Assembly (NCBI RefSeq): GCF_013408555.1
Contig: NZ_JACBZN010000001.1
Coordinates: forward strand, 1-64,000
DNA: 64,000 nucleotides
DNA from: Aeromicrobium tamlense
GTDB taxonomy: Bacteria; Actinomycetota; Actinomycetes; Propionibacteriales; Nocardioidaceae
Direction of reading: 5' to 3'
Shown here one piece after another: positions 16,419 to 26,916 of the stretch (positions are counted from its first letter, which is position 1; every line of letters starts with the position of its first letter). The notes beneath the pieces are model-generated. The model saw only the letters and a list, made by a program, of their open reading frames with translations, was not told the DNA's origin and searched no databases. The translations under genes were made by a program, and so were the position numbers.

Positions 16419-17206
16419 TGCGCATCGCGACGTGGAACGTCAACTCGATCCGCAGCCGCATCGACCGCGTCGTCGGCTGGCTCGACCGGCACGACGTCGA
16501 CGTCCTCGCGATCCAGGAGACCAAGTGCCGTGAGGACCAGTTCCCCGGCCTGGAGCTGTCGGCGCTGGGCTACGAGTACGCGCACGTCGGCGTCAACCAG
16601 TGGAACGGCGTCGCGATCATCTCGCGCGTGGGCCTCGAGGACGTCGAGCGCTCGTTCGGCGTCGACCAGCCGCAGTACGAGGACCTCCTCGAGCCGCGCG
16701 CCATCGGCGCCACGTGCGGTGGTGTGCGGATGTGGAGCCTCTACGTCCCGAACGGCCGGGAGCTCGACCACGCGCACTACGCCTACAAGCTCGAGTGGCT
16801 GGCGCGGCTGCGCGACGCAGGCCATGCGTGGCTCGCGAAGGACCCCGAGGCGCAGATCGCGCTGACGGGCGACTGGAACATCGCGCCGCAGGACGACGAC
16901 GTGTGGGACATGGCGGTCTTCGCGGGTCGCACCCACGTCTCCGAGCCCGAGCGCGCGGCCTTCTCGGCCGTGGTCGACGCCGGCTTCACGGACGTCGTCC
17001 GTCCGCACACCCCCGGCCCGGGCGTCTACACGTACTGGGACTACACGCAGCTGAGCTTCCCGAAGAAGAAGGGCATGCGGATCGACTTCGTGCTCGGCTC
17101 GCCGGCGCTCGCGCAGCGCGTGGAGGGTGCGTTCATCGACCGCGAGGAGCGCAAGGGCAAGGGCGCCAGCGACCACGCGCCCGTCGTGGTCGACCTCGCC
17201 GACTGA
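16418..17206 (+). CDS. xth: Exodeoxyribonuclease III
   Basis: 262 residues of the ExoIII/AP-endonuclease family: MRIATWNVNSIRSR at the start, IQETK (metal-binding Glu), TGDWNIAPQDDDVWD and the final SDHAPVVVDL with the catalytic Asp-His. It cleaves at abasic sites and degrades 3' ends in base-excision repair. The start shares one base with the bfaB stop, although the functions are unrelated. The end is convergent with the 17208-17606 gene, one base apart. Confidence 0.95.
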   Translation: MRIATWNVNSIRSRIDRVVGWLDRHDVDVLAIQETKCREDQFPGLELSALGYEYAHVGVNQWNGVAIISRVGLEDVERSFGVDQPQYEDLLEPRAIGATCGGVRMWSLYVPNGRELDHAHYAYKLEWLARLRDAGHAWLAKDPEAQIALTGDWNIAPQDDDVWDMAVFAGRTHVSEPERAAFSAVVDAGFTDVVRPHTPGPGVYTYWDYTQLSFPKKKGMRIDFVLGSPALAQRVEGAFIDREERKGKGASDHAPVVVDLAD

Positions 17207-17207
17207 C

Positions 17208-17606
17208 TCAGGCGCCGCGGCGCTCGCGCGCGTTCTCCACGCCGGCCTTGACGAGGATGAACGGCAGCAGGAACGACGCGAGAGCAGCCGCGAGCCACAC
17301 GATCACCGCGGCGATGAGCCAGGTGGCCAGGCCCGAGATCGTCAGTGCGTCGCCGAACAGGCTCGCCACCCACAGCGCCACGAGGGTGGACACGATGCCG
17401 ACGCCGCCGAGGAACGCCTCGGCGTTGCGCTTCACGACCACGAGGATGAACGGTGCCAGGATCGCCTGGGCCAGCGCGAAGATGACGACGGTGAGGACGA
17501 AGCCGGAGGCGGTGACCTCGAGGTCGTCCAGCACGGCGTTGGCCACGAGCAGGCCGATGGCGGCGGAGACCAGGTTGATGGCCGCGCGGATGAGCAATCG
17601 GATCAT
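17208..17606 (-). CDS. Small membrane protein, phage holin family 4 / DUF360 type
   Basis: 132 residues, almost entirely hydrophobic with four predicted transmembrane spans, of the widespread phage-holin-family-4-like superfamily. There is no phage context, so this is a housekeeping membrane protein of unknown role. TAGAGT at 17613-17618 on the minus strand lies 6 bases before the ATG, indicating a leaderless transcript independent of the mrp operon. Confidence 0.87.
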   Translation of the reverse strand: MIRLLIRAAINLVSAAIGLLVANAVLDDLEVTASGFVLTVVIFALAQAILAPFILVVVKRNAEAFLGGVGIVSTLVALWVASLFGDALTISGLATWLIAAVIVWLAAALASFLLPFILVKAGVENARERRGA

Positions 17607-17612
17607 GCCCGC

Positions 17613-17618
17613 ACTCTA
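17613..17618 (-). promoter_or_regulatory. -10 box, leaderless start
   Basis: TAGAGT on the minus strand, 6 bases before the ATG whose first base is 17606; no Shine-Dalgarno. Confidence 0.6.
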
Positions 17619-17646
17619 GGGCGCGCGAGGGGTCCTGCCCAGAGGG

Positions 17647-17976
17647 TCAGTCGCCCTCGTCCACCACGAGCCGGTCGCGGTCGACCTGGTCGGCGCGGAA
17701 CGCGGCGCGTCCGACCATGTGCGCCGAGACGGGCGCCGTCAGCAGCTGGAACAGGGCCACGACGACCACCAGGGTCAGGTCGCTCAGGCTCTCGATCCGC
17801 AGCGCGAGCCCGGCCAGGATGAGCAGCAGGCCGAAGGTCTGCGGCTTCGTGGCGGCGTGCATGCGGGTGAGCACGTCGGGGAAGCGCACGACGCCGACCG
17901 CGGCGACGAACGCGAACGCTGCCCCCAGCACCAGGCAGGTGCCCGAGAGGATGTCGACGATCAGGCCCCAGCTCAC
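17647..17976 (-). CDS. mnhG: Na+/H+ antiporter subunit MnhG/MrpG
   Basis: 109 residues, three hydrophobic spans and the VGVVRFPDVLTRMHAATKPQTFGLLL signature region of MrpG. The start is GTG 17976, preceded by AGGAGG and overlapping the mnhF stop (GTGA). It is the last gene of the six-gene Mrp operon. MrpG is a small subunit needed for assembly or activity of the multisubunit Na+(K+)/H+ antiporter. Confidence 0.93.
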   Translation of the reverse strand: MSWGLIVDILSGTCLVLGAAFAFVAAVGVVRFPDVLTRMHAATKPQTFGLLLILAGLALRIESLSDLTLVVVVALFQLLTAPVSAHMVGRAAFRADQVDRDRLVVDEGD

Positions 17977-18242
17977 TGGCCACCTCCTGCGGACTGCGCG
18001 GCGTACCGCGCGATGCTGACCGAGCCCAAGAAGGCCACCAGGGCCAGCGCGACGAGGATCGGCAGCGTGGTGTTGTGACGGCCGATCGCGGCCTCGACGC
18101 CGATCGCGCCCACGCAGGCCGCGACGAAGACGTCGGCCGCGACGGTGCGGTCGAGCATGGTCGGGCCGCGCACGATGCGCACCAGGCACAGCAGGCCGGT
18201 GAGGCCCAGCAGCACGGCACAGACGATTCCCACGACGGTCAT
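17973..18242 (-). CDS. mnhF: Na+/H+ antiporter subunit MnhF/MrpF
   Basis: 89 residues with three transmembrane segments and the MrpF signature RIVRGPTMLDRTVAADVF. ATG at 18242 follows GGAGGA and overlaps the mnhE stop (ATGA). Subunit F of the Mrp complex has been linked to bile-acid and sodium efflux in Bacillus. Confidence 0.93.
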   Translation of the reverse strand: MTVVGIVCAVLLGLTGLLCLVRIVRGPTMLDRTVAADVFVAACVGAIGVEAAIGRHNTTLPILVALALVAFLGSVSIARYAAQSAGGGQ

Positions 18243-18796
18243 GCGGCGTCCTCCCGGAGTCGTCGTTCGCTCTCGGCGACCTCGGCATCGGTGCCGATGG
18301 CCCTCAGCAGTCGGTGCTCCTGCATCCGGGCCTTGCGGCGAGCCTCGGCGATGCGCTCGGGCGTGCCGGCGTCGAGCACGTGCAGCCACAGGCGGTGGCC
18401 CTCGGAGTCGAGCTCGATGAGCAGCGAGCCGGGCACCAGGGAGATGAGCTCGCCGGTCAGGGTCTGGCGCAGCTCGGAGCCGCTCACCAGCCTGATCTCG
18501 AGCACCGCACTGGGCGGCGGGTCCTTCGGCCGCACGGCCAGCCACGCGACGCCGAAGCTGGCGACCGCGAGGTCGGCCAGGAAGCGCGACAGCAGCACGA
18601 TCGTGGCCCAGGGCCGGACCTTCGCCTCGACCGACACCCGCGGGAACGGGAACACCAGCACGATGATCGCGCTGACGAGCAGTCCGCCGACGAGGTTGAT
18701 CCGGGTGACCTCGCCCCACAGCAGCAGCCAGACGATCGTCAGCCAGGCGATGACGGGCAGGTGCCACAGGTGCAGCCCCCGGGTGCGGTCAGCCAT
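18239..18796 (-). CDS. mnhE: Na+/H+ antiporter subunit MnhE/MrpE
   Basis: 185 residues: two to three N-terminal membrane spans, then a cytoplasmic domain with SLVPGSLLIELDSEGHRLWL, typical of MrpE. The C-terminal tail after about residue 150 is charged (MQEHRLLRAIG and beyond) and longer than in the Bacillus protein. It overlaps mnhD by 8 bases. Confidence 0.92.
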   Translation of the reverse strand: MADRTRGLHLWHLPVIAWLTIVWLLLWGEVTRINLVGGLLVSAIIVLVFPFPRVSVEAKVRPWATIVLLSRFLADLAVASFGVAWLAVRPKDPPPSAVLEIRLVSGSELRQTLTGELISLVPGSLLIELDSEGHRLWLHVLDAGTPERIAEARRKARMQEHRLLRAIGTDAEVAESERRLREDAA

Positions 18797-20402
18797 CGCC
18801 GAGCACCGCCTCGATGTAGGGGGTGCGCTCGTGGAGCTCGTCGGCGGCGCGCTCGGCCACCGAGAACAGCGGAGCGGCGAACACGGTCAGCGCGACGGTG
18901 ACGAGGCCGAGCGCGATCGTGGGCACCGCCATCCGGGAGGGCAGTCGCTCGCCCTCGGTGTCGGTCTTCCACGTGGTCTCGCGCTGGGTGGCGGTGGAGA
19001 CGCCGCTGCGGCCGTGCAGCGAGCCACCCTGGACCTGCGGGTCGAACGGCACGGGGGTGTCGTCCTCGGGGTCGCCGGCCGGCTGCCAGAACGCGCGGTT
19101 CCAGATCTTGGCGACCGCGTAGAGGGTCAGCAGGCTGGTGATGACCGAGGCGGCCACGGCGACGAGCGCGAGCCAGTCGGCCTCGTCGACGCCGGCCTCG
19201 AGCAGCGCCAGCTTGCCCAAGAAGCCCGAGAACGGCGGGATGCCGGCCAGGTTCATCGCCGGGACGAAGAACATCACGGCCAGGACCGGCGCCAGGCGGG
19301 CGAGGCCGCCGAGCCGGTCGAGGTTGGTCGTGCCCGATCTGTACTCCACCAGTCCGGCCACGAGGAACAGCGTGGTCTGCACGGTGATGTGGTGGACGAT
19401 GTAGAAGATCGCTCCGGCGACGCCGAGCTCGGTGCCCAGCGCGATGCCGAAGAGCATGAAGCCGATGTGGCTGACCAGCGTGAACGACAGGACACGCTTG
19501 ATGTCCGACTGCGCGACGGCGCCCAGGATGCCGACCACCATCGTGAGGATGGAGGCCCACAGCAGCATCGTGCGCAGCTCGTGGGTGGGGAACATCAGGG
19601 TCTGGGTGCGCAGGATGGCGTAGACGCCCACCTTGGTCAGCAGGCCGGCGAACACCGCCGTGACCGGGGCGGGCGCGGTGGGGTAGGAGTCGGGCAGCCA
19701 GGCCGACAGCGGGAAGACGGCCGCCTTCACCGCGAACGTCAGCAGCAGCATGAGCTGCAGCATCGTGGCGGTGGCATCGGGCAGCTCGGGCAGGCGCAGC
19801 GCCAGCTGGGCGAAGTTCACGGTGCCCGTGGCCGCGTAGACCGACGCGATGGCGATGAGGAACAGCGCCGACGACGCCAGGCTGACGATGATGTAGATCG
19901 TGCCCGATCGCACGCGGGCCTCGGTGCCGCCGAGCGTGATGAGCACGTAGGACGAGGCGAGCAGGATCTCGAAGCCCACGAACAGGTTGAACAGGTCGGC
20001 CGAGAGGAAGGCGTTGGAGACGCCGGCGCTCAGCACCAGGAACGTGGGGTAGAAGACCGACAGCGGTGAGTCTCGGCCGTACTCGACGATGCCCTGGCCG
20101 ATCGAGTACAGCAGCACGCACAGCGTGACGAGGGTGGAGATCAGCAGCAGCAGCGAGCTGAGCCGGTCGGCCACGAGGCTGATGCCGAGCTCGGCCGGCC
20201 AGCCGCCCACGTTGAAGGACTGGGGTCCGTGCCGGTCGGCGCGCACCAGCAGCACGGCGGCGGACGCCACGACGGCCAGCAGCGTGATGATGCTGATGAT
20301 GCGCTGGGGCGCGGCGAAGCGGCCGAACGCCAGACACAGGCCCGCGCCCAGCAGCGGCAGGATCACCGGGGCCAGGACGAGCTGGTCGAGCAGGTCGTTC
20401 AT
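18789..20402 (-). CDS. mnhD: Na+/H+ antiporter subunit MnhD/MrpD
   Basis: 537 residues with about 14 transmembrane segments, homologous to the proton-pumping NuoM/NuoN subunits of complex I. Key stretches include FVGFEILLASSYVL (conserved Glu), FAVKAAVFPLSAWLPDSYPTAP cut across TM7 (conserved Lys) and LTKVGVYAILR. It is thought to carry proton translocation in the complex. A charged hydrophilic insert near residues 445-490 separates the last spans. Start overlaps the mnhC stop. Confidence 0.95.
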   Translation of the reverse strand: MNDLLDQLVLAPVILPLLGAGLCLAFGRFAAPQRIISIITLLAVVASAAVLLVRADRHGPQSFNVGGWPAELGISLVADRLSSLLLLISTLVTLCVLLYSIGQGIVEYGRDSPLSVFYPTFLVLSAGVSNAFLSADLFNLFVGFEILLASSYVLITLGGTEARVRSGTIYIIVSLASSALFLIAIASVYAATGTVNFAQLALRLPELPDATATMLQLMLLLTFAVKAAVFPLSAWLPDSYPTAPAPVTAVFAGLLTKVGVYAILRTQTLMFPTHELRTMLLWASILTMVVGILGAVAQSDIKRVLSFTLVSHIGFMLFGIALGTELGVAGAIFYIVHHITVQTTLFLVAGLVEYRSGTTNLDRLGGLARLAPVLAVMFFVPAMNLAGIPPFSGFLGKLALLEAGVDEADWLALVAVAASVITSLLTLYAVAKIWNRAFWQPAGDPEDDTPVPFDPQVQGGSLHGRSGVSTATQRETTWKTDTEGERLPSRMAVPTIALGLVTVALTVFAAPLFSVAERAADELHERTPYIEAVLGDG

Positions 20403-20857
20403 CGGGGCACCTCGTCACCGGGCTCGAGGGTGGCGTCGCCCGCGTAGCCCTCGTCGGGCAGCTCGCTGTCGGCCTCGTCGAAGGTGGCCGAGACCTGGTC
20501 GGTCTCGGCGCGGCGGCGGATCAGGTCGTCCTCGAGGTCGTCCTGGACGTCGTCGGTGCCGGTGAGCTGCCAGGCGCGGTACGCCAGTGCGAGCCCGAAG
20601 GCGGTGGTGCCGAGGGTGATGACGATGGCGGTCAGAGCCATGGCCTGCGGGAGGGGATCGGCCATCGGGTCGCCCGAGAGGCCGAGGATGGGCGCGGCGC
20701 CGGCGGGACCGGAGACCACGAGGAACATGACGTTGAGGCCGTTGCCGATCAGCACGAAGCCCACGAGGATGCGGGTCAGGCTGCGCTCGAGCACGAGCGT
20801 GGTGCCGCAGGCCACCATCACGCCCACGACGATGATCAGGATCAGGTTCGCGGTCAT
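20399..20857 (-). CDS. mnhC: Na+/H+ antiporter subunit MnhC/MrpC
   Basis: 152 residues; three membrane spans homologous to NuoK (GTTLVLERSLTRILVGFVLIGNGLNVMFL), followed by an acidic cytoplasmic tail of about 45 residues that is absent from the basic family length. Start at 20857 overlaps the mnhA stop (ATGA). Confidence 0.94.
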   Translation of the reverse strand: MTANLILIIVVGVMVACGTTLVLERSLTRILVGFVLIGNGLNVMFLVVSGPAGAAPILGLSGDPMADPLPQAMALTAIVITLGTTAFGLALAYRAWQLTGTDDVQDDLEDDLIRRRAETDQVSATFDEADSELPDEGYAGDATLEPGDEVPR

Positions 20858-23712
20858 CGCGCCACCTCGCTGGTCGCGACCTCGGCCGCGTCGTTCTCGT
20901 CGTCGATCTGGGCGTCGATGCCGCTGCCGAGGCTGCGCAGCACGTCGAGCGACAGGCCGACCACGACGAGGTAGACGCCGATGTCGAAGAACACCGAGGT
21001 CACCAGGTGCAGCTCGCCGAGCAGCGGCAGCGGGATGTCGACGATCGCGCTCTGCAGGACGCCGCCGCCCAGCAGCGTGGGCAGCAGGCCCGAGAGGGCG
21101 GCGGTGGCCAGGCCGAGGCCCAGCACGAAGCCGGCGTCGACGGGGGCGGCGTTGTCGAGCTCCTCGCGGCCGCCGGCGAGGTAGCGGATCATCAGGGCCA
21201 AGCCCGCGATGAGGCCGCCGGCGAAGCCGCCGCCGGGGGAGTTGTGGCCCGAGATCATGAGGTAGATCGAGAACAGGATCACCGTGTGGAAGATCAGGCG
21301 GGTGATGATCTCGAACACGATCGAGCGGCGCTGGTCGTGCAGGTTGGCCGCCAGCCAGGCGTTGGAGTCCACCGTGACGATGCGCTTCGGGCGGATCTGG
21401 CGCATCGAGCGGTCGGTCAGCAGGAAGATGAGGCTCGCGATGCCGGTGGCCGCGACGACCAGGACGCTGAGCTCGCCGATCGTGTCCCACGCGCGGATGT
21501 CCACGAGGGCGACGTTGACGATGTTCTTGCCGCCGCCGTACTCGTAGGCGGGCTCGGCCCAACCGGCAGAGATCGGCGTGGACTGGCGGGCGTTGGTGGC
21601 CATGAACGCGAAGCCGGCCACCGTGATGCCGGTGGCGGTGCCCAGGCCGACGCGCCACCAGCGGGCGACGTTGAACGGGCGGTCGCTGAAGAACGGGGGG
21701 AGGCGGCGCAGGACGAGCACGAACGTGACCAGCAGGAACGTCTCGACGAGCACCTGGGTGAGGGCGAGGTCGGGGGCGCCGTGCGCGACGAACAGGATCG
21801 CCGTGCCGTAGCCGGTGACGCCGAGCAGCAGCACGGCGCGCAGGCGGCGGCGCGAGCGCACCGTGAGGATCGCGGCGGCCACCATGACGATGCCGACGAC
21901 GATCTGCAGCGGGTTGTCCGAGAGGCGCACGTCGGGCGTCTCCCAGGCGCGCCACAGCGCGATGCCGGGGACGATCACGAGGGTGACCAGGATGATGCCG
22001 AGGTAGACCGGCAGCGAGCCTCGCTGGGTGCGACCGGTGACCTCGACGGCCAGGCGGTCGATCCCGCGCATGACGCCCTGGTAGGCCCGCTCGGCGTCGG
22101 GGAACGGCAGCCGGTCGACGATCGCGTGCTGGGTCGCGGCGACGGGGCGCCGCCACACGAACAGCGCGACGCCCGCGGCGATGGCCAGGACCGAGAGCCA
22201 CAGCGCCGGCGTGAAGCCGTGCCAGAGCGTGAGGACGGCCTCGTGGGCGCCCTCGGGGAACTGGTCGGAGTACGTCGCCAGGCGCGGGGTCAGGAACGGG
22301 CCCGCGAGGCCGGCGACGAGGCTGAGCGCGGCCAGCGTGGCCGGCACGACGGTGAACCAGACCGAGAAGTCGCGCGGGGTGCACGGCTCGACGCCGGGCT
22401 TGTCGGCGAAGGTGCCCCACACGAACCGCGCGCTGTAGGCGACCGTCAGGATCGAGCCGAGCACGATGCCGACGAGGGCGGCCAGGCCCCAGCCCGGGTG
22501 GCCGAGGTCCTCGCCGAGGTCGACGAACGCGGCGAGCGCGGCCTCCTTGGCGGTGAAGCCGAACAGCACGGGCAGGCCGGCCATCGAGGCGGTGGCCAGG
22601 ACGGTGGTGGCGAACAGCAGGGGGCGCGCCCGGCGCATGCCCGAGAGCTCGCGGAGGTCGCGCGTGCCGACGGAGCGGTCGATGATGCCGACCACGAGGA
22701 ACAGCGCCGACTTGAACAGGCCGTGCGCGCAGAGCAGGGCGAGTCCGGCGAACGCGGCCGAGCGGGTGCCCGCGCCGACGACGGCCATGAGGAAGCCGAG
22801 CTGGCTGACGGTGCCGTAGGCGAGCAGCAGCTTGACGTCGTACTGGCGCAGCGCGCGCAGGCCGCCGAGGATCATCGTGGCGATGCCGAAGCCGATGAGC
22901 ACGGGCCGCCAGCCGGGCGTCTCGGCGAACACGGGGGCGAGCAGGGCGACGAGGTAGATGCCGGCCTTGACCATCGCCGCGGCGTGCAGGTAGGCGCTGA
23001 CCGGGGTGGGCGCGGCCATCGCGCCGGGGAGCCAGAAGTGGAACGGCAGCAGCGCCGACTTCGACAGGGCGCCGACGAGCACGAGGGCGATCGAGGCCGT
23101 GACGGCGGGGCCGGCGGCCGGCGGATCGGCCAGGATCGCGCTGATCCGCGGGGTGCCGCTCAGCAGGTGCAGGCCGATGAGGCCCACGAGCATCGCGAGG
23201 CCGCCGAAGGTGGTGACGATGAGGGCGTTGAGCGCGGCGCGACGGTTCGCGCGGCGCTCGGGGTTGTGGCCGATGAGCAGGAACGACAGGACCGTCGTGA
23301 GCTCCCAGAACACGTAGAGCACGTAGACGTTGTCGGCCAGGACCAGGCCGAGCATCGCGCCGGCGAAGCCGGTGAGGACGCCGGAGAAGCGCCAGATCTC
23401 GGAGTCCTTGGGGCGGAAGTACCACGCGCAGTAGACCAGGACGAGCGCGCCGACACCCGTGACGAGCAGCGCCACGATGCCGCTGAGCGCGTTGACGCCG
23501 AAGTCGAGGTCGAGCCCGATCTGCGGGATCCAGGCCCAGTGCTCGTACGTGGCCTCGCCGTCGGTGGTGGCCCGGCCGACGGGTCCCAGGAGCCACACGA
23601 ACGAGGCCGCGGGGACCAGCGCGAGTACCAGGAACGCCCGGCGATCCAGCATGCGGACGAGCGCAGGGGAGGTCGCTGCAACGAGAAAGTGCAGCGCGAC
23701 GAGGAAGACCAT
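20854..23712 (-). CDS. mnhA: Na+/H+ antiporter subunit A with fused subunit B (MnhAB)
   Basis: 952 residues. The first 760 or so form the NuoL-like MrpA body (FWELTTVLSFLLIGHNPERR, LPFHFWLPGAMAAPTPVSAY, FGFTAKEA) and its C-terminal extension; from about residue 790 the sequence is an MrpB domain (SIYLMISGHNSPGGGFAGGL). Fusion of A and B is usual in actinobacteria and explains the lack of a separate mnhB. It is the first gene of the operon and is predicted to form a sodium/proton path for pH and salt homeostasis. Start ATG at 23712. Confidence 0.94.
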   Translation of the reverse strand: MVFLVALHFLVAATSPALVRMLDRRAFLVLALVPAASFVWLLGPVGRATTDGEATYEHWAWIPQIGLDLDFGVNALSGIVALLVTGVGALVLVYCAWYFRPKDSEIWRFSGVLTGFAGAMLGLVLADNVYVLYVFWELTTVLSFLLIGHNPERRANRRAALNALIVTTFGGLAMLVGLIGLHLLSGTPRISAILADPPAAGPAVTASIALVLVGALSKSALLPFHFWLPGAMAAPTPVSAYLHAAAMVKAGIYLVALLAPVFAETPGWRPVLIGFGIATMILGGLRALRQYDVKLLLAYGTVSQLGFLMAVVGAGTRSAAFAGLALLCAHGLFKSALFLVVGIIDRSVGTRDLRELSGMRRARPLLFATTVLATASMAGLPVLFGFTAKEAALAAFVDLGEDLGHPGWGLAALVGIVLGSILTVAYSARFVWGTFADKPGVEPCTPRDFSVWFTVVPATLAALSLVAGLAGPFLTPRLATYSDQFPEGAHEAVLTLWHGFTPALWLSVLAIAAGVALFVWRRPVAATQHAIVDRLPFPDAERAYQGVMRGIDRLAVEVTGRTQRGSLPVYLGIILVTLVIVPGIALWRAWETPDVRLSDNPLQIVVGIVMVAAAILTVRSRRRLRAVLLLGVTGYGTAILFVAHGAPDLALTQVLVETFLLVTFVLVLRRLPPFFSDRPFNVARWWRVGLGTATGITVAGFAFMATNARQSTPISAGWAEPAYEYGGGKNIVNVALVDIRAWDTIGELSVLVVAATGIASLIFLLTDRSMRQIRPKRIVTVDSNAWLAANLHDQRRSIVFEIITRLIFHTVILFSIYLMISGHNSPGGGFAGGLIAGLALMIRYLAGGREELDNAAPVDAGFVLGLGLATAALSGLLPTLLGGGVLQSAIVDIPLPLLGELHLVTSVFFDIGVYLVVVGLSLDVLRSLGSGIDAQIDDENDAAEVATSEVAR

Positions 23713-23770
23713 GGGCTCGGGTCAACCCTAGCGGGTGGCCCCCTGTGAACTGTCCGGCAGGAGTGTCAGA

Positions 23771-24406
23771 ATGGGCGCCATGGCCGACCCCGCGAACTCC
23801 CGTTCCGCAGGTCTGTCATCGGAAGGTCCCGGGTCTCGGACCGGGGCAGAGATCTGGGTGCGGCGCATCGTCGTGGTGCTCGTGCTCGTGGTGGTCGCCC
23901 TCGTCGTCTACGGTCTGCTGGCCGCGGCACTGCCGCGCTGGTGGGCCCAGCGCGTGGGCAATCAGGTCGACGGACGGATGACCGTCGGCATCTTCTGGGG
24001 TCTGTTCTACGGCTTCGTCTTCAGCTTCCTCCCGGTGCTCGTCGTGTGGCAGGTCCGACGCCCGTTCCTGAAGTGGCCGTGGAAGATCGCGGTGGTCCTC
24101 GTGGCGGTCGCGCTGGCCGCGCCCAACTGGCTGACGCTGTCGATCAGCCTGGGCGACAACAGCGCGTCGGACGCGGGCTGGATCACCCTGGTGAACGAGG
24201 CTCCCGGATTCCAGTGGGCGACGCTGTTCGGGGCCATCGCGGGCGTGCTCGCGTCCTTGGCCCTGGTCGGCACACTGGCCTCGGCTCGGCGGCGCAAGTC
24301 CAAGGTCTCCGAGCTCGAAGGACGGTTGAGGGAACGGGACGCGGACACGCGGGCGGGGGCGGACGAGTCGAATGATGAGCACCGAGAGGAACCGCCCCAT
24401 GCCTGA
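23771..24406 (+). CDS. Predicted membrane protein, permease-like
   Basis: 211 residues from ATG 23771, which has AGGAG at 23759-23763; ATG 23780 is an alternative nine bases on. Four hydrophobic spans (about residues 35-57, 72-94, 103-122, 148-168) are followed by a basic and then acidic C-terminal tail. No family can be named confidently. It overlaps the downstream exonuclease gene by 8 bases, so the two are co-expressed. Confidence 0.75.
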   Translation: MGAMADPANSRSAGLSSEGPGSRTGAEIWVRRIVVVLVLVVVALVVYGLLAAALPRWWAQRVGNQVDGRMTVGIFWGLFYGFVFSFLPVLVVWQVRRPFLKWPWKIAVVLVAVALAAPNWLTLSISLGDNSASDAGWITLVNEAPGFQWATLFGAIAGVLASLALVGTLASARRRKSKVSELEGRLRERDADTRAGADESNDEHREEPPHA

Positions 24407-25163
24407 AGCGTCCGCCCGCCCCACGTCTGAGCCGGATCGTCCCGGCCCGGGACGGCGCGCCAAGAACGTCCTGCCCCCGCGCGAGGACCCCAACGCCTGG
24501 TACCGCCAGCCGCTCGCCTCGCTCGACTTCGAGACCACCGGCATCGATCCGCGCGCCGACCGGATCCTGAGCTTCGCCGCGCTGTCCGACGTGGGCGGCG
24601 ACCTCATGGGCATGGTCAACCCCGGGGTGCCGATCCCCGAGTCCTCGGCCGACATTCACGGCATCACCGCGTCCGACCTGGCGCGCGCGCCGATGTCCGC
24701 GCAGGCGCTGCGTCCCGTGCTGGCGTGGGTCCACGACCTCGTCCAGCGCCGCATCGGCCTGGTCGTCTACAACGCCTCGTTCGACCTCACGCTGCTGCGT
24801 GCCGAGGCCGAGCGCCATGGGCTGGACCAGCCCGACTGGGACCGCCTCCTCGTGGTCGACCCGTTCGTCATCGACTGGGGCGTCGACCGCGACCGCGACG
24901 GCCAGCGCCGCCTGTCCGACGTCGCCTCGCACTACGGCGTCCGGCTCGACAAGGCGCACGACGCGGCCCACGACGCCCGCGCGGCGCGCGAGATCGCGAT
25001 CACGATGGGCACGGCCTACCCCGAGATCGTCGGCTCCAGCCTCACGATGCTCATGGCGCAGCAGCGCTACTGGATCGCCGCCCGGACGATGGACTGGAAC
25101 AAGCGCGCCCACGAGCTGGGTCGCGGCCTGACCATCCCCGGCCTCGACTGGCCGTTCGCCTGA
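24399..25163 (+). CDS. DnaQ-like 3'-5' exonuclease
   Basis: 254 residues with the DEDDh exonuclease motifs: Exo I SLDFETTGIDP, Exo II YNASFDLTLL, and Exo III HDAAHDARAA. It is of the stand-alone epsilon-like exonuclease type common in actinobacteria, acting on DNA or RNA 3' ends. ATG 24399 is chosen over 24372/24375 because AGAGGA lies 8 bases upstream and it leaves only an 8-base overlap with the previous gene. Convergent with pgm, one base apart. Confidence 0.9.
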   Translation: MPEASARPTSEPDRPGPGRRAKNVLPPREDPNAWYRQPLASLDFETTGIDPRADRILSFAALSDVGGDLMGMVNPGVPIPESSADIHGITASDLARAPMSAQALRPVLAWVHDLVQRRIGLVVYNASFDLTLLRAEAERHGLDQPDWDRLLVVDPFVIDWGVDRDRDGQRRLSDVASHYGVRLDKAHDAAHDARAAREIAITMGTAYPEIVGSSLTMLMAQQRYWIAARTMDWNKRAHELGRGLTIPGLDWPFA

Positions 25164-25164
25164 C

Positions 25165-26802
<1,638 letters not shown>

Positions 26803-26828
26803 GCGCCCATCATGCCGTTTCCGGCGCT

Positions 26829-26916
26829 GACAGTTTCCCCGGTCAAGCGGGGAAACTGTCACTTCACGAGGTTTGCAAACCTCGCTCAGTGACAGAAAAC
26901 CCACTTAACCGGGGAA
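26829..26916. repeat. Two-palindrome intergenic element, family B copy 1
   Basis: First palindrome: arms GACAGTTTCCCC (26829-26840) and 26849-26860. Second: perfect 18-nt core 26867-26884 within flanks TGTCACT / AGTGACA (26857-26894). A further GGGGAAACTG follows at 26910-26919. The second copy is at 57303-57380. The element extends into the last codons and stop of the adjacent minus-strand hydrolase. Confidence 0.85.

Noticed and set aside
17208-17606. Holin-like gene as prophage remnant
   Set aside because: No other phage genes nearby, and the family is a common chromosomal membrane protein in actinobacteria.
21007-23748. 913-residue plus-strand frame opposite mnhA
   Set aside because: Composition of Asp/Arg/Gly/Glu repeats, no motif; complementary to a well-supported antiporter gene.
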